Positions 25,525-35,302 of a stretch of DNA of 64,000 nucleotides are shown here, one piece after another. The notes beneath the pieces were generated by a model, which was not told the DNA's origin, searched no databases, and was given only the letters and a program-made list of their open reading frames with translations. Source of the stretch: Oribacterium sp. (lineage in GTDB: Bacteria > Bacillota_A > Clostridia > Lachnospirales > Lachnospiraceae); contig SFND01000021.1 of assembly GCA_004554245.1 (NCBI GenBank), positions 1 to 64,000 of the forward strand. Direction: 5' to 3'. Position 1 is the first letter of the stretch; every line of letters begins with the position of its first letter. The position numbers and the translations under genes are program-made.

Positions 25525-26855
25525 TCATCCTCTCCGGCCTGGCGCTCACGGATCAGGAACTTCAGTGGTGTTCCCGGGAAGCCGAAGGCCTCACGAATCT
25601 GATTCTCGATGTATCTCGTATACGAGAAGTGCATCAGCTGCTGGTCATTCACGAAGATCACGAAGGTAGGCGGCTCGACCGCGGTCTGCGTCATGTAGAA
25701 CAGCTTGAGACGCTTGCCCTTATCACTTGGCGGCTGCTTCATCGCCGTCGCTCTCGTCATGATGTCGTTGAGCACACCCGTACGGATACGAAGTGTCTGG
25801 CTCTCCCGTACCTGATTGACGAGATCGAAGATCTTATTCAGACGCTGTCCGGTCTCGGCCGAGATGAAGAGGTACTGCGCATACGGCATGTAGGAGAACT
25901 TCTCCATCAGCTTCGTCTGGAATTCCTTCATCGTCTTATCATTTTTATCCGGCACCGCATCCCACTTGTTCACGCAGATGATGACGCCCTTTCCGGACTC
26001 ATGCGCGATCCCGGCGATGCGTGCATCGCCCTCCGTGATTCCCTGGGTCGCGTCGATCAGCACGAGACAGATATCCGCGCGATCCACGGCCGCGACGGTA
26101 CGGATGACAGAGTAACGCTCGATATCATCGTCGATCTTTCCCTTCCGGCGAAGACCCGCCGTATCGATGAAGGTATATTCCTTTCCGTTATGCACGATCT
26201 TCGTATCGATCGCGTCACGGGTTGTGCCGGCAATGTTGGAGACGATCACGCGGTTCTGACCCAGCAGCTTATTGATGACGGAGCTCTTTCCGACATTCGG
26301 CTTACCGATGAGGGCGACCTTCACCGAATCATCCTCGTCTACTTCTGCTGTCTCGACCGGGAAGTGCTTGATTACCTCATCGAGCATGTCACCGACACCG
26401 AGCTGGTTTACCGAGGATACGCCGAACGGATCGCCTAGGCCCAGATTATAGAACTCATAGATATCATTTCCGAACTTCTGGAAGCTGTCGACCTTATTGA
26501 CACAGAGAACGACCGGCTTTCCGGACTTCCGGAGCATATTCGCCACCTCATAGTCTGCATCGACGAGACCGGTACGTACATCCACGACGAAAATGATGAC
26601 ATCCGCCGTGTCGATCGCCAGCTGTGCCTGCGCACGCATCTGGGACAGGATGATATCCTGGGAATCTGGCTCGATACCACCCGTATCGATCAGTGTAAAC
26701 TTGTTATTCAGCCACTCCGCATCCGCATAGATACGGTCACGGGTCACACCCGGCGTATCCTTCACGATGGAGATCTGCTTCCCTGCAATCAGGTTGAACA
26801 GCGTAGACTTACCTACGTTTGGACGGCCCACCACCGCCACCATCACTTTTCTCAT
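25521..26855 (-). CDS. der: Ribosome-associated GTPase Der (EngA)
   Basis: A 444-residue double-Era-like GTPase required for 50S assembly. First G domain: GRPNVGKSTLFN near residue 9, DTGGIE near 58, NKVD near 120. Second: GKPNVGKSSVIN near 185, DTAGLRRKGK near 232, NKWD near 297. C-terminal KH-like domain ends with TPLKFLIRERQAGEDE. Length is normal. First gene of der-plsY-gpsA. Confidence 0.97.
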   Translation of the reverse strand: MRKVMVAVVGRPNVGKSTLFNLIAGKQISIVKDTPGVTRDRIYADAEWLNNKFTLIDTGGIEPDSQDIILSQMRAQAQLAIDTADVIIFVVDVRTGLVDADYEVANMLRKSGKPVVLCVNKVDSFQKFGNDIYEFYNLGLGDPFGVSSVNQLGVGDMLDEVIKHFPVETAEVDEDDSVKVALIGKPNVGKSSVINKLLGQNRVIVSNIAGTTRDAIDTKIVHNGKEYTFIDTAGLRRKGKIDDDIERYSVIRTVAAVDRADICLVLIDATQGITEGDARIAGIAHESGKGVIICVNKWDAVPDKNDKTMKEFQTKLMEKFSYMPYAQYLFISAETGQRLNKIFDLVNQVRESQTLRIRTGVLNDIMTRATAMKQPPSDKGKRLKLFYMTQTAVEPPTFVIFVNDQQLMHFSYTRYIENQIREAFGFPGTPLKFLIRERQAGEDE

Positions 26856-26989
26856 ATCTTCACCTTACTACGTGGTGCCCGAAGGCCCACATGCTATATA
26901 TTGACATATTTAACTAAATAATTTTAGCATGAGATACATAAATCGGCAAGTTCCGTTCATCCGTCCTCAAACCTGTGGCCACGGGCTAT

Positions 26990-27030
26990 ACGACGAAGGG
27001 AGCCGGCTTGCGCCGGCTCCCTTCTCACAT
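26990..27030 (-). terminator. Hairpin after nifJ, probable terminator
   Basis: Perfect 12-bp stem AAGGGAGCCGGC / GCCGGCTCCCTT with a 4-base loop, ~30 bases after the nifJ stop. No clear T tract follows, so termination strength is uncertain. Confidence 0.65.
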
Positions 27031-27054
27031 CACGTGAACCGAAGTTCAGGTGAA

Positions 27055-30000
27055 TTAATTGTTGTACAGGTCGATGAGCTTCTTGAGGTGCTCATATCTA
27101 GCCTGAGACTCAGCCTGGTTCTTCTCGTCAAGAGCCTTTGCTCTCTCCGGGTTCTTAAGGCCGAGGGACAGGTAACGAACCTCACCCTTCAGGAAATCCT
27201 GGTATCCGGTGAAATCCGGCTCCTTGGAATCGAGAGTGAACTTCTTATCGCCACCAAGCGGGTTGTATCTGAAGTTGTTCCAGTAACCAGTCTGGAGTGC
27301 AAGCTTCTCCTCAGTCATAGCCTTCGCCATGCCCTTCTTGATGCCGTGGTTGATACAAGGTGCGTATGCAATGATCAGAGATGGTCCTGGATATGCCTCA
27401 GCCTCTGCGATCGCCTTTACAGTCTGCTGCATGTCGCCGCCCATGTCGATATGAGCTACATATACATAACCATAGGACATTGCGATACCAGGAAGATCCT
27501 TCTTGCCGGTCTCCTTACCACCTGCAGCGAACTGTGCTACTGCACCGGTCGGAGTCGACTTGGAGGACTGTCCACCTGTGTTGGAGTAAACCTCGGTATC
27601 GAATACCATTACGTTGATGTCCTTGCCGGAAGCAAGTACATGATCGAGGCCGCCGAAGCCGATATCATAAGCCCAGCCGTCACCACCGAAGATCCACTGG
27701 CTCTTCTTAGCGAGGAAGTCCTTATTCTTTACGAGATCCTTGGAAAGATCATCGGTCTTATCAGCAAGTGCTGCAACGAGCTTATCGGTAGCTGCACCGT
27801 TGGTAGCGCCGACACCGAAGGTATCAAGCCACTCCTGAGCGACATCCTTAACAGATGCATCCTTCTCAGCGAGCTCCTCTACTTCCTTCTTCAGTCTGGT
27901 ACGGATTGCGTTCTGTGCAAGTAACATACCATAACCGAACTCTGCGTTATCCTCGAAGAGGGAGTTATCCCATGCCGGGCCCTGACCCTTCGCGTTTACA
28001 GTGTACGGTGTAGAAGGTGAAGAGTTACCCCAGATTGATGAGCAGCCTGTCGCATTTGCGATGTACATTCTCTCACCGAAGAGCTGAGTGATGAGCTTAG
28101 CGTATGGTGTCTCACCACAGCCAGGACATGCACCGGAGTACTCGAGTAACGGCTTCTTGAACTGTGAGCCCTTAACGGTGGTCTCCTTGAACTTCGCAAC
28201 GACGTCATCCTTCTCAGGAAGCTTAACTGCGTAGTCGAAGAACTTCTGTCTGTCGAGCTCCTCAGCGATCGGCTTCATCTCGAGTGCCTTCGCGCCCTTC
28301 ATGCCAGGACATACGTTTGCGCAGGATCCACAACCAGTACAGTCAAGTACAGATACCTGGATACCGAACTTGTAATCCGGCATACCGGTCATCGCCTTGG
28401 TCAGCATACCCTCTGGAGCGTTTGCAGCCTCGTCAGCAGTAAATGCGAACGGACGGATTGCGCCGTGCGGGCAGACATAAGAACAGAAGTTACACTGGAT
28501 ACAGTTATCCGGATTCCACTGCGGAACGTTTACAGCGATACCTCTCTTCTCGTAAGCAGCTGTTCCGGAAGGAGTTGTACCATCGACATAAGCATTGAAC
28601 GCAGAAACAGGAAGTGAGTTACCCTCCTGAGCGGAAACCTTATTCTGGATGTTGTTTACGAAATCAAGAACATCCTTGGCACCCTCGGTCTTATCCTTGA
28701 ACTCAAGGCCCTCATCCTGTGCGTTTGCCCAGTCTGCAGGGATCTCGATCTTCTCGAATGCGTTTGCACCAGCGTCGATTGCTGCCCAGTTCTTCTTAAC
28801 GACATCCTCACCCTTACGGCCGTATGTCTTCTGTGCAGCGTTCTTCATCAGCTTGTTAGCCTCTTCCTTCGGGATGATACCGGTCAGTGTGAAGAATGCA
28901 GACTGAAGGATGGTGTTGATTCTTGTCGGGCCCATGCCGGTCTCAATACCGATCTTTACACCGTTGATGATGTAGAAGTTGATCTTGTGATCGTACATGT
29001 ACTTCTTAACCTGGCCAGGGATGTGCTCTGCGATCTCATCCTTGTTCCATACGCAGTTGAGGAGGAAGGTACCACCATCAACGAGCTCCTGAACCATGTT
29101 GAACTTGGTCATGTAAGCCGGGTTGTGGCAGGCTACGAAGTTTGCTCTGTGGATCAGGTAAGTAGACTTGATCGGCTTCTTACCGAATCTCAGGTGAGAC
29201 ATGGTAACACCGCCGGACTTCTTGGAATCATAATCGAAGTAAGCCTGTGCGTACATGTCTGTGTTATCACCGATGATCTTGATGGAGTTCTTGTTTGCAC
29301 CTACGGTACCATCTGCACCGAGACCCCAGAACTTACAGTTAACGGTTCCCTCAGGAGTCGTAACAAGTGCTGGACCAGCCGGCAGAGAAAGGTGTGTAAC
29401 ATCATCATCGATACCGATGGTGAATCTCTTCTTATCAACGTTGTTGTAAACAGCAACGATCTGAGAAGGTGTGGTATCCTTGGAACCGAGACCATAACGA
29501 CCGGAAAGGATGGTGCAGTTTGCGAACTCTGTGCCCTGAAGAGCAGCTACGACATCGAGGTACAGCGGCTCACCGATGGAGCCCGGCTCCTTCGTTCTGT
29601 CGAGAACAGAGATCACCTTGGTGGTTGCAGGAAGTGCCTTTACGAATGCGTCCTTGCTGAACGGTCTGTAAAGTCTTACCTTGACAACGCCGACCTTCTC
29701 GCCCTGCTTAGCAAGGTAGTCGATGGTCTCCTCGATGGTATCATTTACAGAACCCATCGCAACGATGACGTGATCAGCATCTGCTGCGCCGTAGTAGTTG
29801 AAGAGCTTGTAATCAGTACCGATCTTCGCATTCACCTTATCCATGTACTCCTGAACGATTGCAGGAAGTGCATCGTAGTAAGGGTTGGAAGCCTCACGAG
29901 CCTGGAAGAAGATATCCGGGTTCTGAGCTGATCCTCTCTCAACCGGGTGATTCGGGTTAAGAGCCTTCGCTCTGAACTCATCTACATACTCCCAGTCAAC

Positions 30001-30582
30001 CATATCTCTGAGATCCTCGTAATCCCACTCCTCGATCTTCTGGATCTCGTGAGAGGTACGGAAACCATCAAAGAAGTTGATGAACGGAATGTGGCCCTTC
30101 AGCGCTGCAAGGTGAGCTACCGGAGTAAGATCCATAACTTCCTGTACAGATGACTCACAGAGCATAGCAGCACCGGTCTGACGGCATGCCATAACGTCGG
30201 AGTGATCACCGAAGATGGAAAGTGCGTGCGATGCAAGTGCACGTGCAGATACATCAAATACGCCTGGAAGCTGCTCGCCGGCTACCTTGTAGATATCCGG
30301 GATCATGAGCAGAAGACCCTGTGATGCGGTGAAGGTTGTAGTAAGAGCACCTGCAGCGAGGGAACCGTGAACTGCACCAGCAGCACCAGCCTCCGACTGC
30401 ATCTCGGTTACCTGTACGGTCTCGCCGAGAAGGTTCTTTCTGCCTTCAGTGGCCCACTCATCTACATGCTCAGGCATGACGGATGAAGGAGTAATAGGAT
30501 AGATAGCCGCAACTTCTGTAAATGCATATGATGCATGTGCAGCAGCCTGGTTACCATCCATGGTTTTCATTTTTCTTGCCAT
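27055..30582 (-). CDS. nifJ: Pyruvate:ferredoxin (flavodoxin) oxidoreductase
   Basis: Oxidises pyruvate with CoA to acetyl-CoA and CO2 and passes electrons to ferredoxin; central to clostridial fermentation. 1175 residues in a single chain. N-terminal domain with AAAHASYAFTEVAAIYPITPSSVMPEHVD; two [4Fe-4S] motifs (CIQCNFCSYVCPHG near 690, CTGCGSCANVCPG near 745); TPP-domain cysteines ACPGCGETPYAKL near 815; and GGDGWAYDIGFGGLDHVL with DTEVYSNTGGQSSKSTPTG near 960-1000. Monocistronic. Acetyl-CoA made here can go to Pta-AckA, also in the window. Confidence 0.97.
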   Translation of the reverse strand: MARKMKTMDGNQAAAHASYAFTEVAAIYPITPSSVMPEHVDEWATEGRKNLLGETVQVTEMQSEAGAAGAVHGSLAAGALTTTFTASQGLLLMIPDIYKVAGEQLPGVFDVSARALASHALSIFGDHSDVMACRQTGAAMLCESSVQEVMDLTPVAHLAALKGHIPFINFFDGFRTSHEIQKIEEWDYEDLRDMVDWEYVDEFRAKALNPNHPVERGSAQNPDIFFQAREASNPYYDALPAIVQEYMDKVNAKIGTDYKLFNYYGAADADHVIVAMGSVNDTIEETIDYLAKQGEKVGVVKVRLYRPFSKDAFVKALPATTKVISVLDRTKEPGSIGEPLYLDVVAALQGTEFANCTILSGRYGLGSKDTTPSQIVAVYNNVDKKRFTIGIDDDVTHLSLPAGPALVTTPEGTVNCKFWGLGADGTVGANKNSIKIIGDNTDMYAQAYFDYDSKKSGGVTMSHLRFGKKPIKSTYLIHRANFVACHNPAYMTKFNMVQELVDGGTFLLNCVWNKDEIAEHIPGQVKKYMYDHKINFYIINGVKIGIETGMGPTRINTILQSAFFTLTGIIPKEEANKLMKNAAQKTYGRKGEDVVKKNWAAIDAGANAFEKIEIPADWANAQDEGLEFKDKTEGAKDVLDFVNNIQNKVSAQEGNSLPVSAFNAYVDGTTPSGTAAYEKRGIAVNVPQWNPDNCIQCNFCSYVCPHGAIRPFAFTADEAANAPEGMLTKAMTGMPDYKFGIQVSVLDCTGCGSCANVCPGMKGAKALEMKPIAEELDRQKFFDYAVKLPEKDDVVAKFKETTVKGSQFKKPLLEYSGACPGCGETPYAKLITQLFGERMYIANATGCSSIWGNSSPSTPYTVNAKGQGPAWDNSLFEDNAEFGYGMLLAQNAIRTRLKKEVEELAEKDASVKDVAQEWLDTFGVGATNGAATDKLVAALADKTDDLSKDLVKNKDFLAKKSQWIFGGDGWAYDIGFGGLDHVLASGKDINVMVFDTEVYSNTGGQSSKSTPTGAVAQFAAGGKETGKKDLPGIAMSYGYVYVAHIDMGGDMQQTVKAIAEAEAYPGPSLIIAYAPCINHGIKKGMAKAMTEEKLALQTGYWNNFRYNPLGGDKKFTLDSKEPDFTGYQDFLKGEVRYLSLGLKNPERAKALDEKNQAESQARYEHLKKLIDLYNN

Positions 30583-30667
30583 AAGAATTCCTCCTGAAAA
30601 AATGAACTACCACTTGAAGCGGTTGTTATATGTACCCACCCATAGTGGGATATCATACTCGAAAAGA

Positions 30668-30696
30668 ATTATAACATTTCCGCTATGAAATGCAAA
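30668..30696 (-). promoter_or_regulatory. SigA-type promoter of nifJ
   Basis: Minus strand: -35 TTTGCA (30691-30696), 17-base spacer, perfect -10 TATAAT (30668-30673). Leader of ~80 bases ends in AGGAGGAATT before the ATG. Confidence 0.8.
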
Positions 30697-30805
30697 ACAA
30701 AAACGGAGCGTTACTAAATAAAATACAAGGAAATGCACAAAAGGATGATATCCTAGTAAACCGCTATAGTATATATTGTACAGCCACTTCCCCACGTAAC
30801 AGAAA

Positions 30806-30838
30806 AGAGCAGTCGCACACCACTGCAACTGCTCTCTT
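30806..30838 (-). terminator. Intrinsic terminator after the VanW gene
   Basis: Minus-strand stem GAGAGCAGT / ACTGCTCTTTTC with a ~14-base loop, between the VanW gene and the nifJ promoter. Confidence 0.75.
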
Positions 30839-30855
30839 CTTAAGAAAATCTTCAT

Positions 30856-30932
30856 GGGGTCTGACCCCATAAACTTCTGTTTAGATTCTGTTTAGAAAAA
30901 TTTAATGGGGTCAGACCCCCCTTACGAAATTC
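30856..30932. repeat. Pair of GGGGTCAGACCCC palindromes at the VanW 3' end
   Basis: Cores at 30856-30868 and 30907-30919, 51 bases apart, with ATAAACTTCTGTTTAGATT between them, as in the array at 63886. The second core runs into CTTACGAAATTCTTACGG, which reaches into the VanW stop codon (30933-30935). Confidence 0.85.
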
Positions 30933-33080
30933 TTACGGGCCGTCCTGGATGATCTCATCGTCATCCGGGCCTTCCTGTGCCCCCGGTGCTTCGATGACCT
31001 CATGATTCGAGGCGCTCGTCTCCGGGGTCGGTGCCTCCGGCTTCTTCGCGGTCTCGGCCGGACTCGTCTCCGGAGCCGGTGACGGCTTCGTTTCGGTGGA
31101 CGGCTTCGGTCCGTTCTCGGCTACCGTGGATTCTGCCGTGCTTCCACTCTCCGCGGTTGACTCTCCGCTCTCTGCAATCGAGGACTCGGCGGTCGACTCC
31201 GTCGTTCCCGGCGCATACTGCTTCGGTGTATGACCACTGTAGTGTGCCGTATGATCCTTCACCTTCTCGGTCGTTCCGTCGGCCTTATGGATCACCTTAT
31301 AGGCCTGCCACTCGGAGCCCGCAGAGCCCGCAGACTCTGCTCCCTCCTCCGGGGTGATGATCTTCGGTGCCGGCACCGGAAGGTCTGTGGTCTTCTCGCA
31401 GACGAGCTCCCAGCTCTCGCCCTTCGGAAGCACACGGACACCATAGATCTGAACGGTACAGGTCTGGTCCTCATACCATGCACGGATACCGATGGCGTGA
31501 TCCGAATTATTGATAAACTGATAGTCCGGGCCCGGGTAGGAAACCGTCGCGTCGGCACCTGGTGTGACATAGGTCGGTGCGAAGGTATGAGAGCGACGAT
31601 AGGTCGTCGTGAGACCCGAACGGAATACGGCATTATAGAGGGTCGAGGAAACCTGGCAGACACCGCCACCGATCTCCTGCACGACCTCGCCGTTATTATA
31701 CGCGCCGGCCGCACCATAGCCCTTCGCCTCGGTACGCTGACCGACGGTCTTATTAAAGGAGAATTCCTCGCCCGGCTGGAGCACGGTACCGTTGATCGCG
31801 GCCGCTGCCAGCTTCACGTTCTTATTACGGGTCGCGTTGCTCGTGGTCTTCGTCGTGAAGCTGCCGATCGTACCATACAGGTCCTTGATGGAGGAATCCG
31901 ACGCGGAGATCTTCTCGCCCTCGCACTCGATGGTCGCGTCATAGACATGCTGTCCGATCGACGCCATCACCTTCTGTGCGGTCGCCTCCGCATTGACGGC
32001 ATAGCCCGCCACAGAGCCGCCGAAGACGAACTCGCCGCTCTCCTTATCGTAGCTTGTGATGTCGCCATTCTTCGGGCTCATCTTCCATACGATGGCGAGC
32101 TGCTTCATGTAGTCCGAGATCTGCGCGCTCATATCCGGCAGTGTCAGCGTATAATCGCTGCCTGCACCCGTCGTGCTCTCGGTCTCACTTTCCGCTCCCG
32201 AAGCGTCTGTACTCTCCTCTGCTTCGCCCGAGGTCTCACTGCCGGCAGACGCCGTTGCAGATTCTTCCGCGATCGCCGCCGCATACTCCGTGAAGATCTG
32301 ATCGACCTGCGCATCCACCTGATCGCCGATCAGATCCGGGATGGTGAAGCTCTTCGCCTCCGGACGGATCGTCACGCTGGCATACGGATTATCCACCGCC
32401 ACCTTCTGTACGGAGCCATCATTGTCACTCTCTCCGGAGCCGCTGCTCGTCTCGGTTTCCTTCACCTCATCATAGACCGAAAGATCCGGCATCTTGAAGC
32501 TGTCGATGGAGGGATTCGCGTTCTTCACGACGAGGTTCCAGCTGTAGGCACCGTGGATGGCCTGCTTCACCGCCTCACGGTTCATACCATTCAGATTCAG
32601 GCTCTGTGCGTCCGGCGAAATCGCGCGGAGGTCGAGGATGATGTCCTTATGGATGGTATCGGTATCGGTATACAGAACGTTCTGTGTCGTCTCTTCCGCA
32701 GCCGCCGAAGATTCGTGCGAACCGCCGACAAATCCGCCGCGCACGGCAAACACGAGTCCACCGCCCACGATCAGAAATGCCAGCACCGCGCCGAGTACAA
32801 GCTTCATGTTCGTCCCATCCTGGGATCTCCGTCCGTAATCACTGCCGCGTCGCCCAGGTCTTCCAGTCGAACGACCGGTACGGCTTCCAGTGCCTGCAGT
32901 GGACCGGCTCCCGCCTGCATAGCTGCTGTGGCTGCCCGACGAACGCGGTCCCGTATATCCGCTGCTGTGACTGCCCGTACTGCTGTGGCCGCTTCTCGAT
33001 GCCGCACCCCGCGCATGGGACTGTCCGCGTGCACGGGACTGTCCTCTGGATTTCTCAGAATATTCAAAATCGTCTCTCAT
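30933..33080 (-). CDS. VanW-family membrane protein with disordered tails
   Basis: 715 residues. N-terminal ~90 residues are Arg/Ser/Gly-rich (repeated QSRARGQS-like words), then one transmembrane helix (LVLGAVLAFLIVGGGLVF). Outside the cell come a peptidoglycan-binding-like region (~150-420) broken by a Ser/Glu/Thr linker, then the VanW domain with LAAAAINGTVLQPGEEFSFNKTVG and VQEIGGGVCQVSSTLYNAVFRSGL, and a ~130-residue Ser/Glu/Pro/Thr tail. Resembles YoaR-type proteins; likely cell-wall linked. I place the start at 33080 (MRDDFEYSEK) behind AGGGAG; a GTG at 33128 has no ribosome site and follows the uvrC terminator. Confidence 0.82.
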   Translation of the reverse strand: MRDDFEYSEKSRGQSRARGQSHARGAASRSGHSSTGSHSSGYTGPRSSGSHSSYAGGSRSTAGTGSRTGRSTGRPGRRGSDYGRRSQDGTNMKLVLGAVLAFLIVGGGLVFAVRGGFVGGSHESSAAAEETTQNVLYTDTDTIHKDIILDLRAISPDAQSLNLNGMNREAVKQAIHGAYSWNLVVKNANPSIDSFKMPDLSVYDEVKETETSSGSGESDNDGSVQKVAVDNPYASVTIRPEAKSFTIPDLIGDQVDAQVDQIFTEYAAAIAEESATASAGSETSGEAEESTDASGAESETESTTGAGSDYTLTLPDMSAQISDYMKQLAIVWKMSPKNGDITSYDKESGEFVFGGSVAGYAVNAEATAQKVMASIGQHVYDATIECEGEKISASDSSIKDLYGTIGSFTTKTTSNATRNKNVKLAAAAINGTVLQPGEEFSFNKTVGQRTEAKGYGAAGAYNNGEVVQEIGGGVCQVSSTLYNAVFRSGLTTTYRRSHTFAPTYVTPGADATVSYPGPDYQFINNSDHAIGIRAWYEDQTCTVQIYGVRVLPKGESWELVCEKTTDLPVPAPKIITPEEGAESAGSAGSEWQAYKVIHKADGTTEKVKDHTAHYSGHTPKQYAPGTTESTAESSIAESGESTAESGSTAESTVAENGPKPSTETKPSPAPETSPAETAKKPEAPTPETSASNHEVIEAPGAQEGPDDDEIIQDGP

Positions 33081-33128
33081 ACTATCTATATTTACTCCCT
33101 GAAGCCATTTCAAAGTTTTAAGGTTCAC

Positions 33129-33157
33129 TAAAAAAGCGCCGCCCGAAGACGACGCCT
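33129..33157 (-). terminator. Intrinsic terminator of uvrC
   Basis: Minus-strand hairpin with a TTCG tetraloop, arms GGCGTCGTC and GGCGGCGC (with G-U pairs), followed by TTTTTT. Lies only ~50 bases before the VanW start. Confidence 0.8.
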
Positions 33158-33301
33158 ATAATCTTAACAGGATTTCGAATCTTTGTACATGAGAGAAGCC
33201 GCGAAATACATGACGAATTTTTTACGGTTTTGTGAAGGCTTTCTTGTAATTTTTCGTACTCGCGGATGCTGCGCTTCTCTCCGATGCCGGCGGCCACGAT
33301 A

Positions 33302-35230
33302 TCACTGCTTTTCTTCGACGCCGGCGCGCCAGGTTCCGACCGCCGTTTCCGGGTTACTGTGAAAGAAATCATACACCTGCCGCGCAGAATACTCGTCCAT
33401 CGACGGGCAGTCCCGGAGCTCCTCGAGCCCGGCCACTCGGATATGGTCAATGTCTCCGAACCGCCGCATAAGTGCCTTTTTCCGTACTTCACCGATTCCC
33501 TTGATGTCGTCGAGCAGCGAGCGGATCTGCTTCTGCTCCCGGAGCGAGCGGTGGTAGCTGATGGCGAAGCGGTGCACCTCGTCCTGAATGCGCGTCAGAA
33601 GCTTGAAGGCCTCGCTGTTCTCCGCGATCGGCAGCTCCTCGTCCTGGTACAGCAGCGCCCGCGTCCGGTGATGATCATCCTTCACCATACCGACGACCGT
33701 GATGCTCGTGATGCCGAGCGCCCGCAGTACCTCCTCGCAGACATGCACCTGTCCCTTGCCACCATCCATACAGATGAGATCCGGGAAGTTCGAGAAGGAG
33801 CCGAGCTTATCATCCTTGCCGTCCCGCGCGTTCGTCTGCATCTCCGAGAGGCCATGCTCGAAGCGGCGCGTCAGCATTTCCCGCATCGAACGGACGTCAT
33901 CCGTCCCCTGGACGGACTGGATGCGGAACTTCCGGTAGTCGTTGTTCTTCGGCCGGCCGTTCTGGTAGACGACCATCGAGCCGACATTGAGCGCACCCAT
34001 CGTATTCGAGATATCGTAGGACTCGATGCGAAGAGGAAGTCCAGGCAGTCCGATCAGTTTCTGAAGTTCTTCGAGGGCCCGGGCATTCTTCACATCCTGC
34101 TCGCGGTACTGCTGACGATAGCGGTTCATGAGGATACCGGCGTTCGTGATGGCGAGCTCGACGAGCTTCTCCTTCTTCCCGATCTGCGGGGTCACGATGT
34201 ATACACGCTTCCCCTTCTCCCGGCTCAGCCACTGCTCCAGCACCGCCCTCTCCTCGAGCTCGGTCTGTACGAAGATCTCCCGCGGCACGAACGGGGTGCC
34301 GTCGTAGTACTGCTCGATGAAGTTCGTCAGGATGCTCTCGTCACTTTCCTCTGGGTCAATGTCGATGAACTGATGGTCACGGCCGATGATCTTCCCATCA
34401 CGTACGAAAAAGATCTGAACGATGCAGTCCGCGAAGGAGCGGCGCATACCAATGATGTCCCGATCCTCGGCATCATAGGCCACGATCTTCTGCCGGTTCT
34501 GGATTGCCTCGATCGCCCGGATCAGATCCCGCATCTCGAGTGCCGTCTCGAAATCCAGGTTATCGGAAGCGCGCTGCATGCGGCGAGTCAGCTCCTTCAC
34601 GATGTCCTCGTACTTTCCGTTCAGAAAGTCGATGGCTCGGTCCACCTGGAGCTTATAGTCCGCCTGCGACTGCTTCCCGATGCACGGCCCGTCGCACTGG
34701 TGGATGTCATAGTACATGCACTTGTTCGCAAGCGGCGCATCCTCCGTAAACGACTTGTTGCAGTTCCGGATATGGAAGGTCTTCCGGATGAGCTCGATGA
34801 CCTCATTGACCTGATCGTTCGACGCGTATGGACCGAAGTAACGGGCGCGGTCCTGGTACTGCTTCCGCACCTTCAGAATCCGCGGGTAGAGCTCGTTCGT
34901 CACCTTGATGTACGGATAGGTCTTGTCGTCCTTCAGCAGGGTGTTGTAGCGCGGCTTATGCTCCTTGATGAGATTATTCTCGAGCATCAGCGCCTCGAGC
35001 TCCGAATCGACGACGATGTACTCGAAGCGCTCCACCAGATGCACCATCTGCTGGATCTTCACGGATTTCTTATAGGATTTCTGGAAGTACTGCTTGACGC
35101 GGTTTTTCAGCACCTTCGCTTTGCCGACATAGATGATCTCATCCTTCGGGCCGTGCATGATATAGACGCCCGGGAGCGCCGGCAGCTTCTGGAGCTCCTC
35201 CCCGATATTAAATTTCGTATTATCTCTCAT
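33302..35230 (-). CDS. uvrC: Excinuclease ABC subunit C
   Basis: A 642-residue nuclease making both incisions in nucleotide excision repair. GIY-YIG domain at residues ~14-90 (LPGVYIMHGPKDEIIYVGKAK), Cys-rich NKCMYYDIHQCDGPC near 165, UVR helix-hairpin near 205, RNase H-like half with YDISNTMGALNVGSMVVYQNG near 390 and ICMDGGKGQVH near 460, and HhH DIKGIGEVRKKALMRRFG near 575. The start MRDNTKFNIG at 35230 fits the family, but no Shine-Dalgarno is visible and a 15-bp hairpin ends 11 bases upstream. Confidence 0.95.
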   Translation of the reverse strand: MRDNTKFNIGEELQKLPALPGVYIMHGPKDEIIYVGKAKVLKNRVKQYFQKSYKKSVKIQQMVHLVERFEYIVVDSELEALMLENNLIKEHKPRYNTLLKDDKTYPYIKVTNELYPRILKVRKQYQDRARYFGPYASNDQVNEVIELIRKTFHIRNCNKSFTEDAPLANKCMYYDIHQCDGPCIGKQSQADYKLQVDRAIDFLNGKYEDIVKELTRRMQRASDNLDFETALEMRDLIRAIEAIQNRQKIVAYDAEDRDIIGMRRSFADCIVQIFFVRDGKIIGRDHQFIDIDPEESDESILTNFIEQYYDGTPFVPREIFVQTELEERAVLEQWLSREKGKRVYIVTPQIGKKEKLVELAITNAGILMNRYRQQYREQDVKNARALEELQKLIGLPGLPLRIESYDISNTMGALNVGSMVVYQNGRPKNNDYRKFRIQSVQGTDDVRSMREMLTRRFEHGLSEMQTNARDGKDDKLGSFSNFPDLICMDGGKGQVHVCEEVLRALGITSITVVGMVKDDHHRTRALLYQDEELPIAENSEAFKLLTRIQDEVHRFAISYHRSLREQKQIRSLLDDIKGIGEVRKKALMRRFGDIDHIRVAGLEELRDCPSMDEYSARQVYDFFHSNPETAVGTWRAGVEEKQ

Positions 35231-35241
35231 AGTGATGAAAT

Positions 35242-35274
35242 AGCCGGTGGGTGCGCTTTGCGCGCCCACCGGCT
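35242..35274. other. Strong hairpin just before the uvrC start
   Basis: 15-bp stem AGCCGGTGGGTGCGC / GCGCGCCCACCGGCT (one G-U) with a 3-base loop. On the minus strand ATTTCATCACT separates it from the uvrC ATG. No T tract; it may be the end of leuS mRNA or a translational element for uvrC. Confidence 0.6.
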
Positions 35275-35302
35275 TTTGATATTCATAATATTTTACAGTT
35301 TA

